From Candidatus Bathyarchaeota archaeon (GTDB lineage Archaea; Thermoproteota; Bathyarchaeia; Bathyarchaeales; DTEX01), in assembly GCA_018397055.1 (NCBI GenBank), contig JAGTQS010000055.1:1-10892 (forward strand): a DNA stretch of 10,892 nt. The letters run 5' to 3'. The translations under genes and the position numbers were made by a program. This document shows positions 1 to 5,434 of the stretch, piece by piece (within the stretch, counting starts at the first letter, position 1; each line of letters begins with the position of its first letter). A model generated the notes under the pieces. That model was not told where the DNA came from. It did no database searches and worked only from the letters and a program-made list of their open reading frames with translations.

Positions 1-20
1 TCTAACAGCCTCCTCTGCAT

Positions 21-761
21 TTGGAGGAGATTGTTGAGGAGAAAACTCGTAGGCTTCGGGAAGCTCAGCGTCTAGCTGCGATAGGTGAGACTGCTGCTAT
101 GGTTGGTCACGACCTTCGTAACCCATTGCAGGCAATCGCTACCATTCCATATTTGGTTGAAAAAACACTTCAAATGTTGCCTAAACAAATCGAGGAGGCT
201 GTTAGAAATAGTTCTTTGCCTACGCTTATGAAAGTGCTTCAGGAACAGACGCTTTACATGAACAAGATTGTTTCCGACCTTCAGAACTATGCTAGGCCGA
301 TTAAGCTGAATCTTAAGGAAACTAATCTTTACAAGATGTTTGAAGATATTCTTTCTACGGTGCATATTGCTGAAAACATCGAGGTCAGCATTGAGGCTGC
401 ACGAGACATGTCAGCAGTTTTTGATCCGCACTTGTTGAGAAGGGTTTTCATAAACCTGATAAACAATGCGTTGCAAGCCATGCCTGAAGGTGGGAAATTG
501 ACTATAAGCGCCATTAAAAACGATGATGGCGTTTGCATTAGTTTTCAAGACACAGGTGTTGGGATACCTGAAGAGAACATATCCAAGATTTTTCAACCCT
601 CGTTTACGACGAAGGCTAAGGGGCAAGGTCTCGGGTTGCCTGTTTGTAAACGGATTGTGGAGGCTCATGGTGGCAAAATTACTGTTACAAGTAAGCTTCA
701 CTGCGGTAGCACCTTCACTGTGCACATACCTTTCAAAAAGGAGGTGAAACAAGACGAGTAG
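21..761 (+). CDS. Sensor histidine kinase, catalytic part only (5' part missing or frame-disrupted)
   Basis: Transmitter half of a two-component histidine kinase: it autophosphorylates on histidine and passes phosphate to a response regulator. Visible are a short charged helix (residues 1-20), the H-box VGHDLRNPLQAI with phospho-acceptor His30, the N-box NLINNA (145-150), G1 DTGVGI (177-182), the F-box region from 191 and G2 GQGLGL (201-206), so the HATPase_c domain is complete. No sensor, PAS or membrane segment is present. The TTG at 21 is only the first possible start: an in-frame TAA lies at 3-5, yet the residues just before the TTG (His-Leu-Glu-Glu) read like the usual linker helix of longer kinases. 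The real protein may therefore begin beyond the window and be shifted out of frame near positions 10-16. The end overlaps the response regulator, its likely partner. Confidence 0.85.
   Translation: MEEIVEEKTRRLREAQRLAAIGETAAMVGHDLRNPLQAIATIPYLVEKTLQMLPKQIEEAVRNSSLPTLMKVLQEQTLYMNKIVSDLQNYARPIKLNLKETNLYKMFEDILSTVHIAENIEVSIEAARDMSAVFDPHLLRRVFINLINNALQAMPEGGKLTISAIKNDDGVCISFQDTGVGIPEENISKIFQPSFTTKAKGQGLGLPVCKRIVEAHGGKITVTSKLHCGSTFTVHIPFKKEVKQDE
740..747 (+). promoter_or_regulatory. Strong Shine-Dalgarno site of the response regulator
   Basis: GGAGGTGA, a perfect match to the archaeal anti-Shine-Dalgarno sequence, lies inside the last codons of the kinase gene. Six bases separate it from an ACG codon at 754, exactly where the response regulator must begin. 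It decides the start of that gene, because no ATG, GTG or TTG is available in frame nearby. Confidence 0.75.
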
Positions 762-1215
762 CGAGAAGAAGAGAATCCTAGTTGTAGACGATGACGATTC
801 GATTCGCAAAGTCTTCAAGTTAATTCTGGAGGCACAAGGTTACGAGGTTGAAACGGTGGAAACAGGGCTTCAAGCTTTAAAAATGGTTCAAGAAAGATTT
901 TACAGTCTTGTCACGATAGACATCCGACTTCCTGACATGGAAGGAACAAAGCTGCTTAGAGAATTGCATAGGAGTTCTCCAAAGTCGATGAAAATTATGG
1001 TCACAGGCTACCCAAGCCTTGAGAACGCTGTGAATTCATTGAACATCGGAGCTGACGCCTATATCATTAAGCCAGTTGAACCTGATGAGCTCATAAATAC
1101 TGTAAAGGCGAAGCTTAAGGAGCAAGAGGGCATGGAATCTCTAAGCCAAGAGAAGATAGACAACTGGATATCAACGAGAATTCAAAAACTCGAAGAAAAA
1201 TATGGAATTCACTAA
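754..1215 (+). CDS. Single-domain response regulator (CheY-like), apparent ACG start
   Basis: Receiver-domain protein of 153 residues that accepts phosphate from a histidine kinase, most likely the overlapping upstream one. From the ACG at 754 the protein shows the acidic pocket in ILVVDDDD (Asp12-15), phospho-acceptor Asp56 in TIDIRLPDMEG, switch Thr84 (MVTGYPS) and Lys106 (KPVEP), so the receiver fold is complete. After the receiver there is only a short charged helix (about 125-150) and no DNA-binding domain, so it likely works through protein partners. The first canonical start in frame is the GTG at 856, which would delete the first strand and the acidic pocket and cannot be right. The strong ribosome-binding site six bases before ACG supports initiation at 754, overlapping the kinase stop by 8 bases. 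Either ACG is used as a rare start or an ATG has mutated or been misread. Confidence 0.8.
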   Translation, partial: TSSEKKRILVVDDDDSIRKVFKLILEAQGYEVETVETGLQALKMVQERFYSLVTIDIRLPDMEGTKLLRELHRSSPKSMKIMVTGYPSLENAVNSLNIGADAYIIKPVEPDELINTVKAKLKEQEGMESLSQEKIDNWISTRIQKLEEKYGIH

Positions 1216-1218
1216 ATC

Positions 1219-1330
1219 CGCATTTTTGCGTTGAACATGGCAATTTTTGTCATGTTATTTTGTCAATTTAGGAACTGGCTTAACAGTTGGTTGATGCTGA
1301 GAGACTGCCTAAAACTAGGCACAGCTACTT
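1219..1330 (+). terminator. Run of four small hairpins after the two-component genes
   Basis: Four inverted repeats follow the response regulator: CGCA/TGCG with a TTTT loop (1219-1230), AACATGGC/GTCATGTT with one G-U pair (1234-1256), AACTG/CAGTT (1273-1288) and TGCCTA/TAGGCA with loop AAAC (1306-1321). T-rich stretches follow the second (ttattttgtc) and the fourth (cttttaaa). The second hairpin plus T tract is the best terminator candidate. The cluster could instead be a small structured RNA. Function is inferred. Confidence 0.35.
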
Positions 1331-1340
1331 TTAAAAGAAA
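1328..1340 (+). promoter_or_regulatory. Possible TATA box for the coiled-coil protein gene
   Basis: The A/T-rich element around cttttaaaag is centred about 26 bases before the TTG at 1359. That predicts transcription starting almost on the TTG (leaderless), or a 40-base leader to the in-frame ATG at 1398. Only one candidate element is seen and no BRE consensus is convincing. Confidence 0.35.
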
Positions 1341-1358
1341 AGGCGTCTAATAACTTAA

Positions 1359-1850
1359 TTGGACAGGGTTCATAGTTTCGTTAGGCGGTTCAGGTTTATG
1401 GGTGAAGAAAAAACAAGAATTGAGGATTTAATCAGACGCATCGACGAGTTAACAAGGATTCTAAAATTTCTGTTAGACGACCTTTCTGAGATTTCGCAAA
1501 GCCTCAAAGCTGGTCTAAGCGTTGTTCCGCAGCCATTAGTATCTGAGCCTTCGAGGCTTCTTCCTCAACCGAAGACTTCTCAGCAAACAATCACTGTCAG
1601 CGAACCCTCACCCGCCCCTACTCCTCTAGGCAGTATACAGTCAGCGGAGGATGTGCAGAGGGTTTTTCCTCAAGATTTGTTGAGTATGCTGTATTTCGAG
1701 GAGAAGGACGACCAAGTAATTATTAAGCCTAGAGCGTTTCTCGGCGCAGATAACTTCAGGCGAATAGCAAGTATTATCCGCGACCAGATGAATGGAGAGT
1801 ACGTCAGCGCCGGGAAGGACAGCCACTTTAGGATTATGAAGAGGGCTTAG
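1359..1850 (+). CDS. Uncharacterised coiled-coil / proline-rich protein with conserved C-terminal domain
   Basis: Not recognised with confidence. The 163-residue protein has three parts. Residues 15-52 form a charged amphipathic helix, likely a coiled coil (RIEDLIRRIDELTRILKFLL). Residues 55-92 are a low-complexity Pro/Ser/Thr linker. Residues 94-163 are a compact domain with IIKPRAFLGADNF followed by RIASIIRDQMNGEYVSAGKDSHFRI. This looks like an oligomerisation helix tethered to a small globular, possibly nucleic-acid- or protein-binding, module; that is inference. There are no membrane segments or catalytic motifs. TTG at 1359 is the longest start, just after an in-frame TAA at 1356. The ATG at 1398 (MGEEKTRIED) would remove 13 residues and is a good alternative; neither has a strong ribosome-binding site. 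It ends 12 bases before the convergent DUF2153-like gene. Confidence 0.7.
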   Translation: MDRVHSFVRRFRFMGEEKTRIEDLIRRIDELTRILKFLLDDLSEISQSLKAGLSVVPQPLVSEPSRLLPQPKTSQQTITVSEPSPAPTPLGSIQSAEDVQRVFPQDLLSMLYFEEKDDQVIIKPRAFLGADNFRRIASIIRDQMNGEYVSAGKDSHFRIMKRA

Positions 1851-1861
1851 CCGGGTTCTGG

Positions 1862-2221
1862 TTAAATGTAGAATATGTCTTCTGGGCTTCTTCTTGCTCT
1901 TTCTTCGGCTTCTCTTCTAGCTTTCTGGGCTACAACGTTTTTGCTTGCACCTTTTTCGGTTACTTCCATGTCGTATTTTATGAAGTCTTGTATGAAACTC
2001 GTAATTTTCTTGTTCATCGCCTCGAGTTCTTCTTGTGTAAAAGACACCATTATGTCCGGGTTGTTCACCCAGTTAAGCCAGCCTAGTATGCTTCGGTGTA
2101 GGGCATAAAGAGAGAACCGCATCGACTGAATTATGTCCAGTCTGTCTTTGTCTGGTTTTTCAGCCATTTTCTCGATTTGTTCAAGAATTCTGGCGCAAGT
2201 TTCAACCCATCCTTCGCTCAT
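1862..2221 (-). CDS. DUF2153-like archaeal protein
   Basis: Small, all-helical, probably cytosolic protein of 119 residues. The N-terminal pattern (SEGWVETCARILEQIEKM), the helix with LYALHRSILGWLNWVNNP (about 37-54) and the following FTQEELEAMNKK segment match my recollection of the archaeal family DUF2153, whose function is unknown. The C-terminus is strongly charged (about 96-112, rich in Arg, Glu and Ala) and may be extended or disordered. ATG at 2221 has a good ribosome-binding site (AAGGTGAT, about 4 bases upstream). No catalytic motif is visible. It is the last gene of the leftward run guaAB, arcadin-1-like, acyP, but is separated from acyP by 110 bases that contain a hairpin, so it may be transcribed separately. 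Confidence 0.7.
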   Translation of the reverse strand: MSEGWVETCARILEQIEKMAEKPDKDRLDIIQSMRFSLYALHRSILGWLNWVNNPDIMVSFTQEELEAMNKKITSFIQDFIKYDMEVTEKGASKNVVAQKARREAEERARRSPEDIFYI

Positions 2222-2244
2222 TAAATCACCTTTTCCTTATTGTC

Positions 2245-2266
2245 CTAAAAACTGTTGGGCGCAACA
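2245..2266 (-). terminator. Hairpin with T run between acyP and the DUF2153-like gene
   Basis: Read on the minus strand, TGTTG-CGCC-CAACA (2253-2266) is followed two bases later by five Ts. It lies downstream of acyP and inside the upstream region of the DUF2153-like gene. It could end acyP transcripts, or fold in the leader of the next gene. The stem is only 5 bp. Confidence 0.35.
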
Positions 2267-2331
2267 AGTAACAACTGTACAATGACTAATATTCCTTTTG
2301 GTTTTTATCGCCACACTGGAAGGATTCGTTG

Positions 2332-2607
2332 TCAGTACAGAACACGGAATCTGTCAAATTCTCCAGTCGGTTCTTCCCAAAGCACGTCTACGCCTGTAAC
2401 CGTGGCTCCAGGAGGCCCATGACGGCAGAAATCTATCATTGCTTCAACCGCTTCTTTTTCTCCCTCGAAGACTGCTTCCACTCTTCCGTCACGTAAATTT
2501 TTTACCCAACCAGTTACTTTATGTTGCAATGCTTTTGTTCGAGTTTCATATCTAAAGAAAACGCCTTGAACGAATTCTCTGACGAATACGTGAGCTCGGG
2601 CCTTCAA
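2332..2607 (-). CDS. acyP: Acylphosphatase
   Basis: Acylphosphatase (EC 3.6.1.7), a small cytosolic enzyme that hydrolyses carboxyl-phosphate bonds. Its 91 residues match the family length and alpha/beta sandwich pattern: phosphate-binding loop VQGVFFR with catalytic Arg19, then GWVKNLRDGRVEAVFEG with catalytic Asn37, and a C-terminal strand FDRFRVLY. The residues before the loop read REFVQGV where most members have SGRVQGV, so a usually conserved Gly and Arg are replaced; both catalytic residues remain. The start is TTG at 2607, giving the typical N-terminus MKARAHVFV; no ATG is available and the ribosome-binding site is weak. It stands 85 bases after the arcadin-1-like gene, with an A/T-rich box (2637-2652) that might be its own promoter. 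Confidence 0.92.
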   Translation of the reverse strand: MKARAHVFVREFVQGVFFRYETRTKALQHKVTGWVKNLRDGRVEAVFEGEKEAVEAMIDFCRHGPPGATVTGVDVLWEEPTGEFDRFRVLY

Positions 2608-2692
2608 TCTTGTCTGCCTAAACGGAGTTTAATGTGCCTAATTTAATTATTGTTGGTTTTATGCGGCAGTGTTCTCCTGTGTTGGCGAAGGC

Positions 2693-3016
2693 TTAAGAGA
2701 CTCTGCGGAATTTCAGTGTTCCTTCCGCTAAATCAACGTCATAAACCTGGTTTACGTCGAACCTTACGCCCAGCGCTTCGTACTCTTGCTCTGTTAAAAA
2801 CAGTATAATTTTTGGTGAACTGAACCTTGCTTGCGCTCCAAGTATGGGCATCTGTTGCTGTAAAGCCTTAAAAACGTCTTGAACTATCCGTGCCTCTTCA
2901 GTTGGAGGTCTAATCGCGTAGCTCGGCATAATTTCCTCCTCAACGAGTTCCACCCGTTTGCCAAGGTTGCCGGAAGGGTCTTTTATTGACTCAATTCGTT
3001 GAACCAGAACTCTCAT
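2693..3016 (-). CDS. Small conserved archaeal protein, arcadin-1-like
   Basis: Protein of 107 residues with a beta-rich N-terminus (MRVLVQRIESIKDPSGNLGKRVELV style), a central helix (about 40-56) and a C-terminal part with KIILFLTEQEYEALGV followed by a strand LKFRRV. The start motif and the FLTEQEYEALGV signature resemble what I remember of arcadin-1, the small protein encoded with crenactin in some crenarchaea; this family call is from memory and uncertain. No crenactin (actin-like) gene is in the window. ATG at 3016 is preceded by AAAGGTGA with about 8 bases spacing. It follows guaAB by 50 bases on the same strand and is probably co-transcribed with it. No enzymatic motif is seen. Confidence 0.6.
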   Translation of the reverse strand: MRVLVQRIESIKDPSGNLGKRVELVEEEIMPSYAIRPPTEEARIVQDVFKALQQQMPILGAQARFSSPKIILFLTEQEYEALGVRFDVNQVYDVDLAEGTLKFRRVS

Positions 3017-3066
3017 TGCGCCGTCACCTTTCTACATGTTAGGAAACGTTGCTTAAAAGGAGACTG

Positions 3067-4269
3067 TTACTCCATCTCTATTGTCGCGGGGGGCTTGGGT
3101 GTAATGTCGTAGTAGACCGATGAAACGTTCGGGCACTCCTTGAGAATCTGAGATGCTGTTTCTTGAAGAGTTGACCATGGGATTTCTGCTACTTGGGCTT
3201 TAAGGAAGTCTAATGTCTTAACAGCTCTGACAACGACGACGTACGGCTGTTTTCCATCCCCTTCACCTATCGTGTACAAGACTCGTGTGGCAGACCTCAT
3301 CCTTGAAAGTATCCTTTTTTGAAGGCCGTCTAAGTCCTTGTAGTCGGGTTGATAAAGTTCGCTGGTGTCTTTTCGGCACGTGACAGCCACGATTTCGCCA
3401 TATCGCCTAACCTTTTGCTTCATGCCTGTGGCTTTGTCTGCGAGAACCTTGACCCAAACGTTCATTTGGCTTAGTTTAAGGTACCTCGCTGTTGAGTCTA
3501 CAAGAGTCCTGAGGTTTGGCCGGGGATAAATTTCCTCGTTGTTGATTATTGCCGCAAAGTATTGGCTTGGACTGTGCTTAGACAAATTACTTTCCACAGC
3601 TGACGTCGCCCTTTTCAATGACGCCAATTTGTCAAGTGTGATTTCACCTACAACTCTGACTGAAAGTCCAGGTCCTGGGAAGGGTTGCCTTTCGGATATT
3701 TCTGGCGGAATCTTGAGGTATCGGGCGACCTGTCTGACTTGGTGCTTGAGTAATGTCACTAAAGGTTCAACTACCTTGAATCCGTAGAGTTCCCTTGTGC
3801 TGATGCCTATTTGTTCAAGGACGTTGTGCTGCGTCTTTATTCCGCCTTTTGTTTCAATGATGTCTGCAAGTATCGTGCCTTGAACGAGAAACTTGCTTCC
3901 TTCCCTTTTCGCGACATCGCTGAGAGTTTCGTAAAAAGTCTTCCTGAAGGCTTTCCGCTTCTCTTCCGCGTCTCTAAGTCCACTTAGCGCGGTCAAGAAA
4001 CGTTCCTGAACTCGTTCAACCTTCATTGGAAGGTTCAGCGGGGGCTGCGAAAGGAGTTCTGCGACCTTTTCCGGTTCTCCCTCTCGCATAAAAGCGTCGT
4101 CCAGTATGACGCAGGCAAGGTTGTCTCCGATTGCTTGGTGGGTAAGAACAGCGCATGTTGAGCTATCCACGCCGCCTGAAACTGCAATTACTGCTTTTTC
4201 GGTGCCTATAACCTGTTTTATTTCGTTTATTTGGTCTTTAACAAATTTTTTTGCGCTGAATCCCTTCAT
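3067..4269 (-). CDS. guaAB: GMP synthase ATP-pyrophosphatase subunit (subunit B), enlarged form
   Basis: ATP pyrophosphatase and dimerisation subunit of GMP synthase (EC 6.3.5.2): it adenylates XMP and replaces the adenylate with ammonia from the glutaminase subunit, which in many archaea is a separate gene and is not in this window. Visible are the PP-loop SGGVDSS (31-37), FLVQGTILADIIE (127-139), the XMP-site segment ERQPFPGPGLSVRVVGEI (193-210) and the C-terminus SVYYDITPKPPATIEME (384-400), typically ...PPATIEWE. At 400 residues it is about 90 longer than usual archaeal subunits (about 310, from memory). The extra part is 236-334 and resembles a second copy of the dimerisation domain (see findings). 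ATG at 4269 has GGAG about 10 bases upstream. It heads a leftward run with the arcadin-1-like gene and diverges from an RHH regulator. Confidence 0.93.
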   Translation of the reverse strand: MKGFSAKKFVKDQINEIKQVIGTEKAVIAVSGGVDSSTCAVLTHQAIGDNLACVILDDAFMREGEPEKVAELLSQPPLNLPMKVERVQERFLTALSGLRDAEEKRKAFRKTFYETLSDVAKREGSKFLVQGTILADIIETKGGIKTQHNVLEQIGISTRELYGFKVVEPLVTLLKHQVRQVARYLKIPPEISERQPFPGPGLSVRVVGEITLDKLASLKRATSAVESNLSKHSPSQYFAAIINNEEIYPRPNLRTLVDSTARYLKLSQMNVWVKVLADKATGMKQKVRRYGEIVAVTCRKDTSELYQPDYKDLDGLQKRILSRMRSATRVLYTIGEGDGKQPYVVVVRAVKTLDFLKAQVAEIPWSTLQETASQILKECPNVSSVYYDITPKPPATIEME

Positions 4270-4299
4270 ACTTTTTTCTCCTTTTCCGTAACAATTGTT

Positions 4300-4329
4300 G
4301 ATGAATGGTTGTATTGCGCTTCATTCATC
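4300..4329. repeat. Perfect 8-bp inverted repeat upstream of guaAB
   Basis: GATGAATG at 4300-4307 is mirrored by CATTCATC at 4322-4329 with a 14-base spacer. A separate 10-bp palindrome AACAATTGTT sits at 4290-4299 directly beside it. Both lie in the guaAB leader or around its predicted transcription start, so they could be an operator or an RNA hairpin in the leader. Confidence 0.5.
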
Positions 4330-4340
4330 TTATACCAAAT

Positions 4341-4355
4341 TCTTTTAAACTTAAA
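4341..4355. promoter_or_regulatory. TATA-like element between guaAB and the RHH gene
   Basis: The near-palindromic A/T stretch tcttttaaacttaaa could act as a TATA box in both directions. Rightward it predicts transcription near 4375 and a leader of about 37 bases for the RHH gene. Leftward it predicts a start near 4320 for guaAB, within the inverted repeat. No second strong TATA box is visible in this 142-base divergent region. Confidence 0.4.
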
Positions 4356-4398
4356 TGTTGTACATAGTAATAAAACCATATGTTAGTATGTTATGTTG
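4355..4398 (+). repeat. Four ATGTTR hexamers before the RHH start (candidate operator)
   Basis: ATGTTG or ATGTTA occurs at 4355-4360, 4380-4385, 4388-4393 and 4393-4398, between the TATA-like element and the RHH start. Short tandem repeats of this kind are typical targets for ribbon-helix-helix repressors, so self-regulation is possible. The hexamer is A/T-rich and could recur by chance. Confidence 0.35.
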
Positions 4399-4411
4399 AG
4401 GCGCAAAATGT

Positions 4412-4555
4412 ATGAAGCTTGTAACCGTTCTGCTTCCCGAGGCGTACCTTGAAGGACTCGACGAACTCGTTCGACAAAACATGTACCCAAGTCGAAGCGC
4501 AGCTATAAGAGCCGCGGTACGCGACCTCCTAAGAAGAGAATTGTGGAACAAATAA
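4412..4555 (+). CDS. Ribbon-helix-helix (CopG/NikR-type) DNA-binding protein, 47 residues
   Basis: A very small transcriptional regulator, complete as a single RHH domain: beta strand MKLVTVLLPEAYL (1-13) that would pair with a second subunit and contact the DNA major groove, helix A LEGLDELVRQN (13-23), the turn YPSRSAAI (25-32) and helix B IRAAVRDLLRRELW (32-45). The pattern of Leu-Pro, the LDELV helix, SRS and IRAAVRDLL is the RHH/CopG consensus. ATG at 4412 has GAGG (4398-4401) about 10 bases upstream; the out-of-frame ATG at 4408 gives no such protein. No toxin gene of a type II toxin-antitoxin pair follows; the next gene is convergent pyrF. Its likely targets are its own promoter and perhaps the divergent guaAB. 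Target assignment is inference. Confidence 0.85.
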   Translation: MKLVTVLLPEAYLEGLDELVRQNMYPSRSAAIRAAVRDLLRRELWNK

Positions 4556-4610
4556 TCTCAGAACTCTTTAAGCCCCAACAATTAGAAGAACCAGTTGTTT
4601 TCGTTTAAAG

Positions 4611-4630
4611 GCAAGAAAAGTTTTCTTTTC
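4611..4630. terminator. Bidirectional terminator between RHH gene and pyrF
   Basis: The quasi-palindrome AAGAAAA-G-TTTTCTT lies between the convergent ends of the RHH gene and pyrF. It gives a T-rich tract at the end of transcripts from either side, the usual archaeal termination signal. Confidence 0.4.
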
Positions 4631-4641
4631 CGAACGGCACG

Positions 4642-5418
4642 TTAGTTCTTTACAGCGTCCTTAAACGATTTCGCAGCTTGCTTAGGGTTACCCGCAAGCG
4701 TTATTGACCTTCCAATTATCAAGTATTCTGAACCCGCCTCAGCAGCTGCTTTGACGTCTCCGCCTTGAGCGCCTACGCCAGGCGAGTAGATGGGCACTTT
4801 TCCTTTCAGAATGGTGCGGATTTCCCGAATTTTTTCTGGATACGTTGCGCCTACAATTGCGCCGTCTGCGTTCCACGCCAATGCTTTCTGAGCGAAAACC
4901 CGGTATTGTGCTTTTAACTCATTATCATTCGGGTCATGAACCATTTGTCCATAACCTTCCCACGCGGCATTATGGCTCATGTAAACGAGCAAGATTACGC
5001 CTCGGCTCATTTTTTCAGCAACCTCGAAGACAGGTTGAAGCCCATCCTCCCACCCGACGAATGGGTTTGCAATAACAGCGTCAAAACCTGCGTAAAAATA
5101 GTTTTCAGAGATAACGCGGTTCGTGTATCCTATGTCGTTTATCTTGCAGTCCATTATCACGGGCAGACCAAGGCTGTGCGCTTTGTCCACGATTTTCTTC
5201 GTTCCATCAAACAATCCCAGAGGCAGGACGAGATGATGATTCAGCTTAACTGCACAGATGTAGGGATGCGTCTCCTCGAGAATTTTTATGCCTCTTTCAA
5301 CAAGGGTTCCCGTGCCATTTGGAATCTGGTCTAGTGCCAACACGATGTTAGAACCCTTTTTTTCCGCTGACTCCTTCATCTTCTGCTTGAACAGCAACAC
5401 TATTTCCCTTATTTTCAA
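4642..5418 (-). CDS. pyrF: Orotidine 5'-phosphate decarboxylase
   Basis: Catalyses OMP to UMP plus CO2 (EC 4.1.1.23), the last step of pyrimidine nucleotide synthesis, as a cytosolic dimeric TIM barrel. Its 258 residues include LALD (Asp30), AVKLNHH with Lys58, the catalytic Asp-x-Lys-x-x-Asp array in MDCKINDIGYTN (Asp90, Lys92, Asp95), the phosphate-binding loop PGVGAQGGD (213-221) and IIGRSI with Arg237. Several loops are longer than in compact archaeal enzymes (about 210-230 residues), including 141-172 with VYMSHN, resembling the larger PyrF subgroup. The start is uncertain: TTG at 5418 is the longest and has no clear ribosome-binding site; ATG at codon 14 would remove only an N-terminal helix. 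The gene lies 16 bases after the B3/B4 gene, so the two are probably co-transcribed. Confidence 0.93.
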   Translation of the reverse strand: MKIREIVLLFKQKMKESAEKKGSNIVLALDQIPNGTGTLVERGIKILEETHPYICAVKLNHHLVLPLGLFDGTKKIVDKAHSLGLPVIMDCKINDIGYTNRVISENYFYAGFDAVIANPFVGWEDGLQPVFEVAEKMSRGVILLVYMSHNAAWEGYGQMVHDPNDNELKAQYRVFAQKALAWNADGAIVGATYPEKIREIRTILKGKVPIYSPGVGAQGGDVKAAAEAGSEYLIIGRSITLAGNPKQAAKSFKDAVKN

Positions 5419-5434
5419 AGTGTTCTTCTGCGTT

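Noticed and set aside
735..765. Kinase-regulator fusion made by a programmed +1 frameshift
   Set aside because: The overlap and frame would allow it, but there is no slippery sequence or stimulatory structure, and the ribosome-binding site spaced for 754 explains the arrangement more simply.
856..1215. Response regulator starting at GTG 856
   Set aside because: It would lack the first strand and acidic pocket (Asp12-15), while the upstream codons clearly encode them.
4351..4551. Minus-strand 66-codon open frame opposite the RHH gene
   Set aside because: It mirrors the plus-strand RHH gene, which has the recognisable fold, start and ribosome-binding site.
4412..4555. RHH gene as antitoxin of a toxin-antitoxin pair
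   Set aside because: No toxin-like open frame lies up- or downstream; its neighbours are divergent guaAB and convergent pyrF.
4936..5334. Plus-strand 132-codon open frame inside pyrF
   Set aside because: It is a shadow of pyrF, with no homology pattern and no ribosome-binding site, while the opposite strand carries all catalytic motifs.
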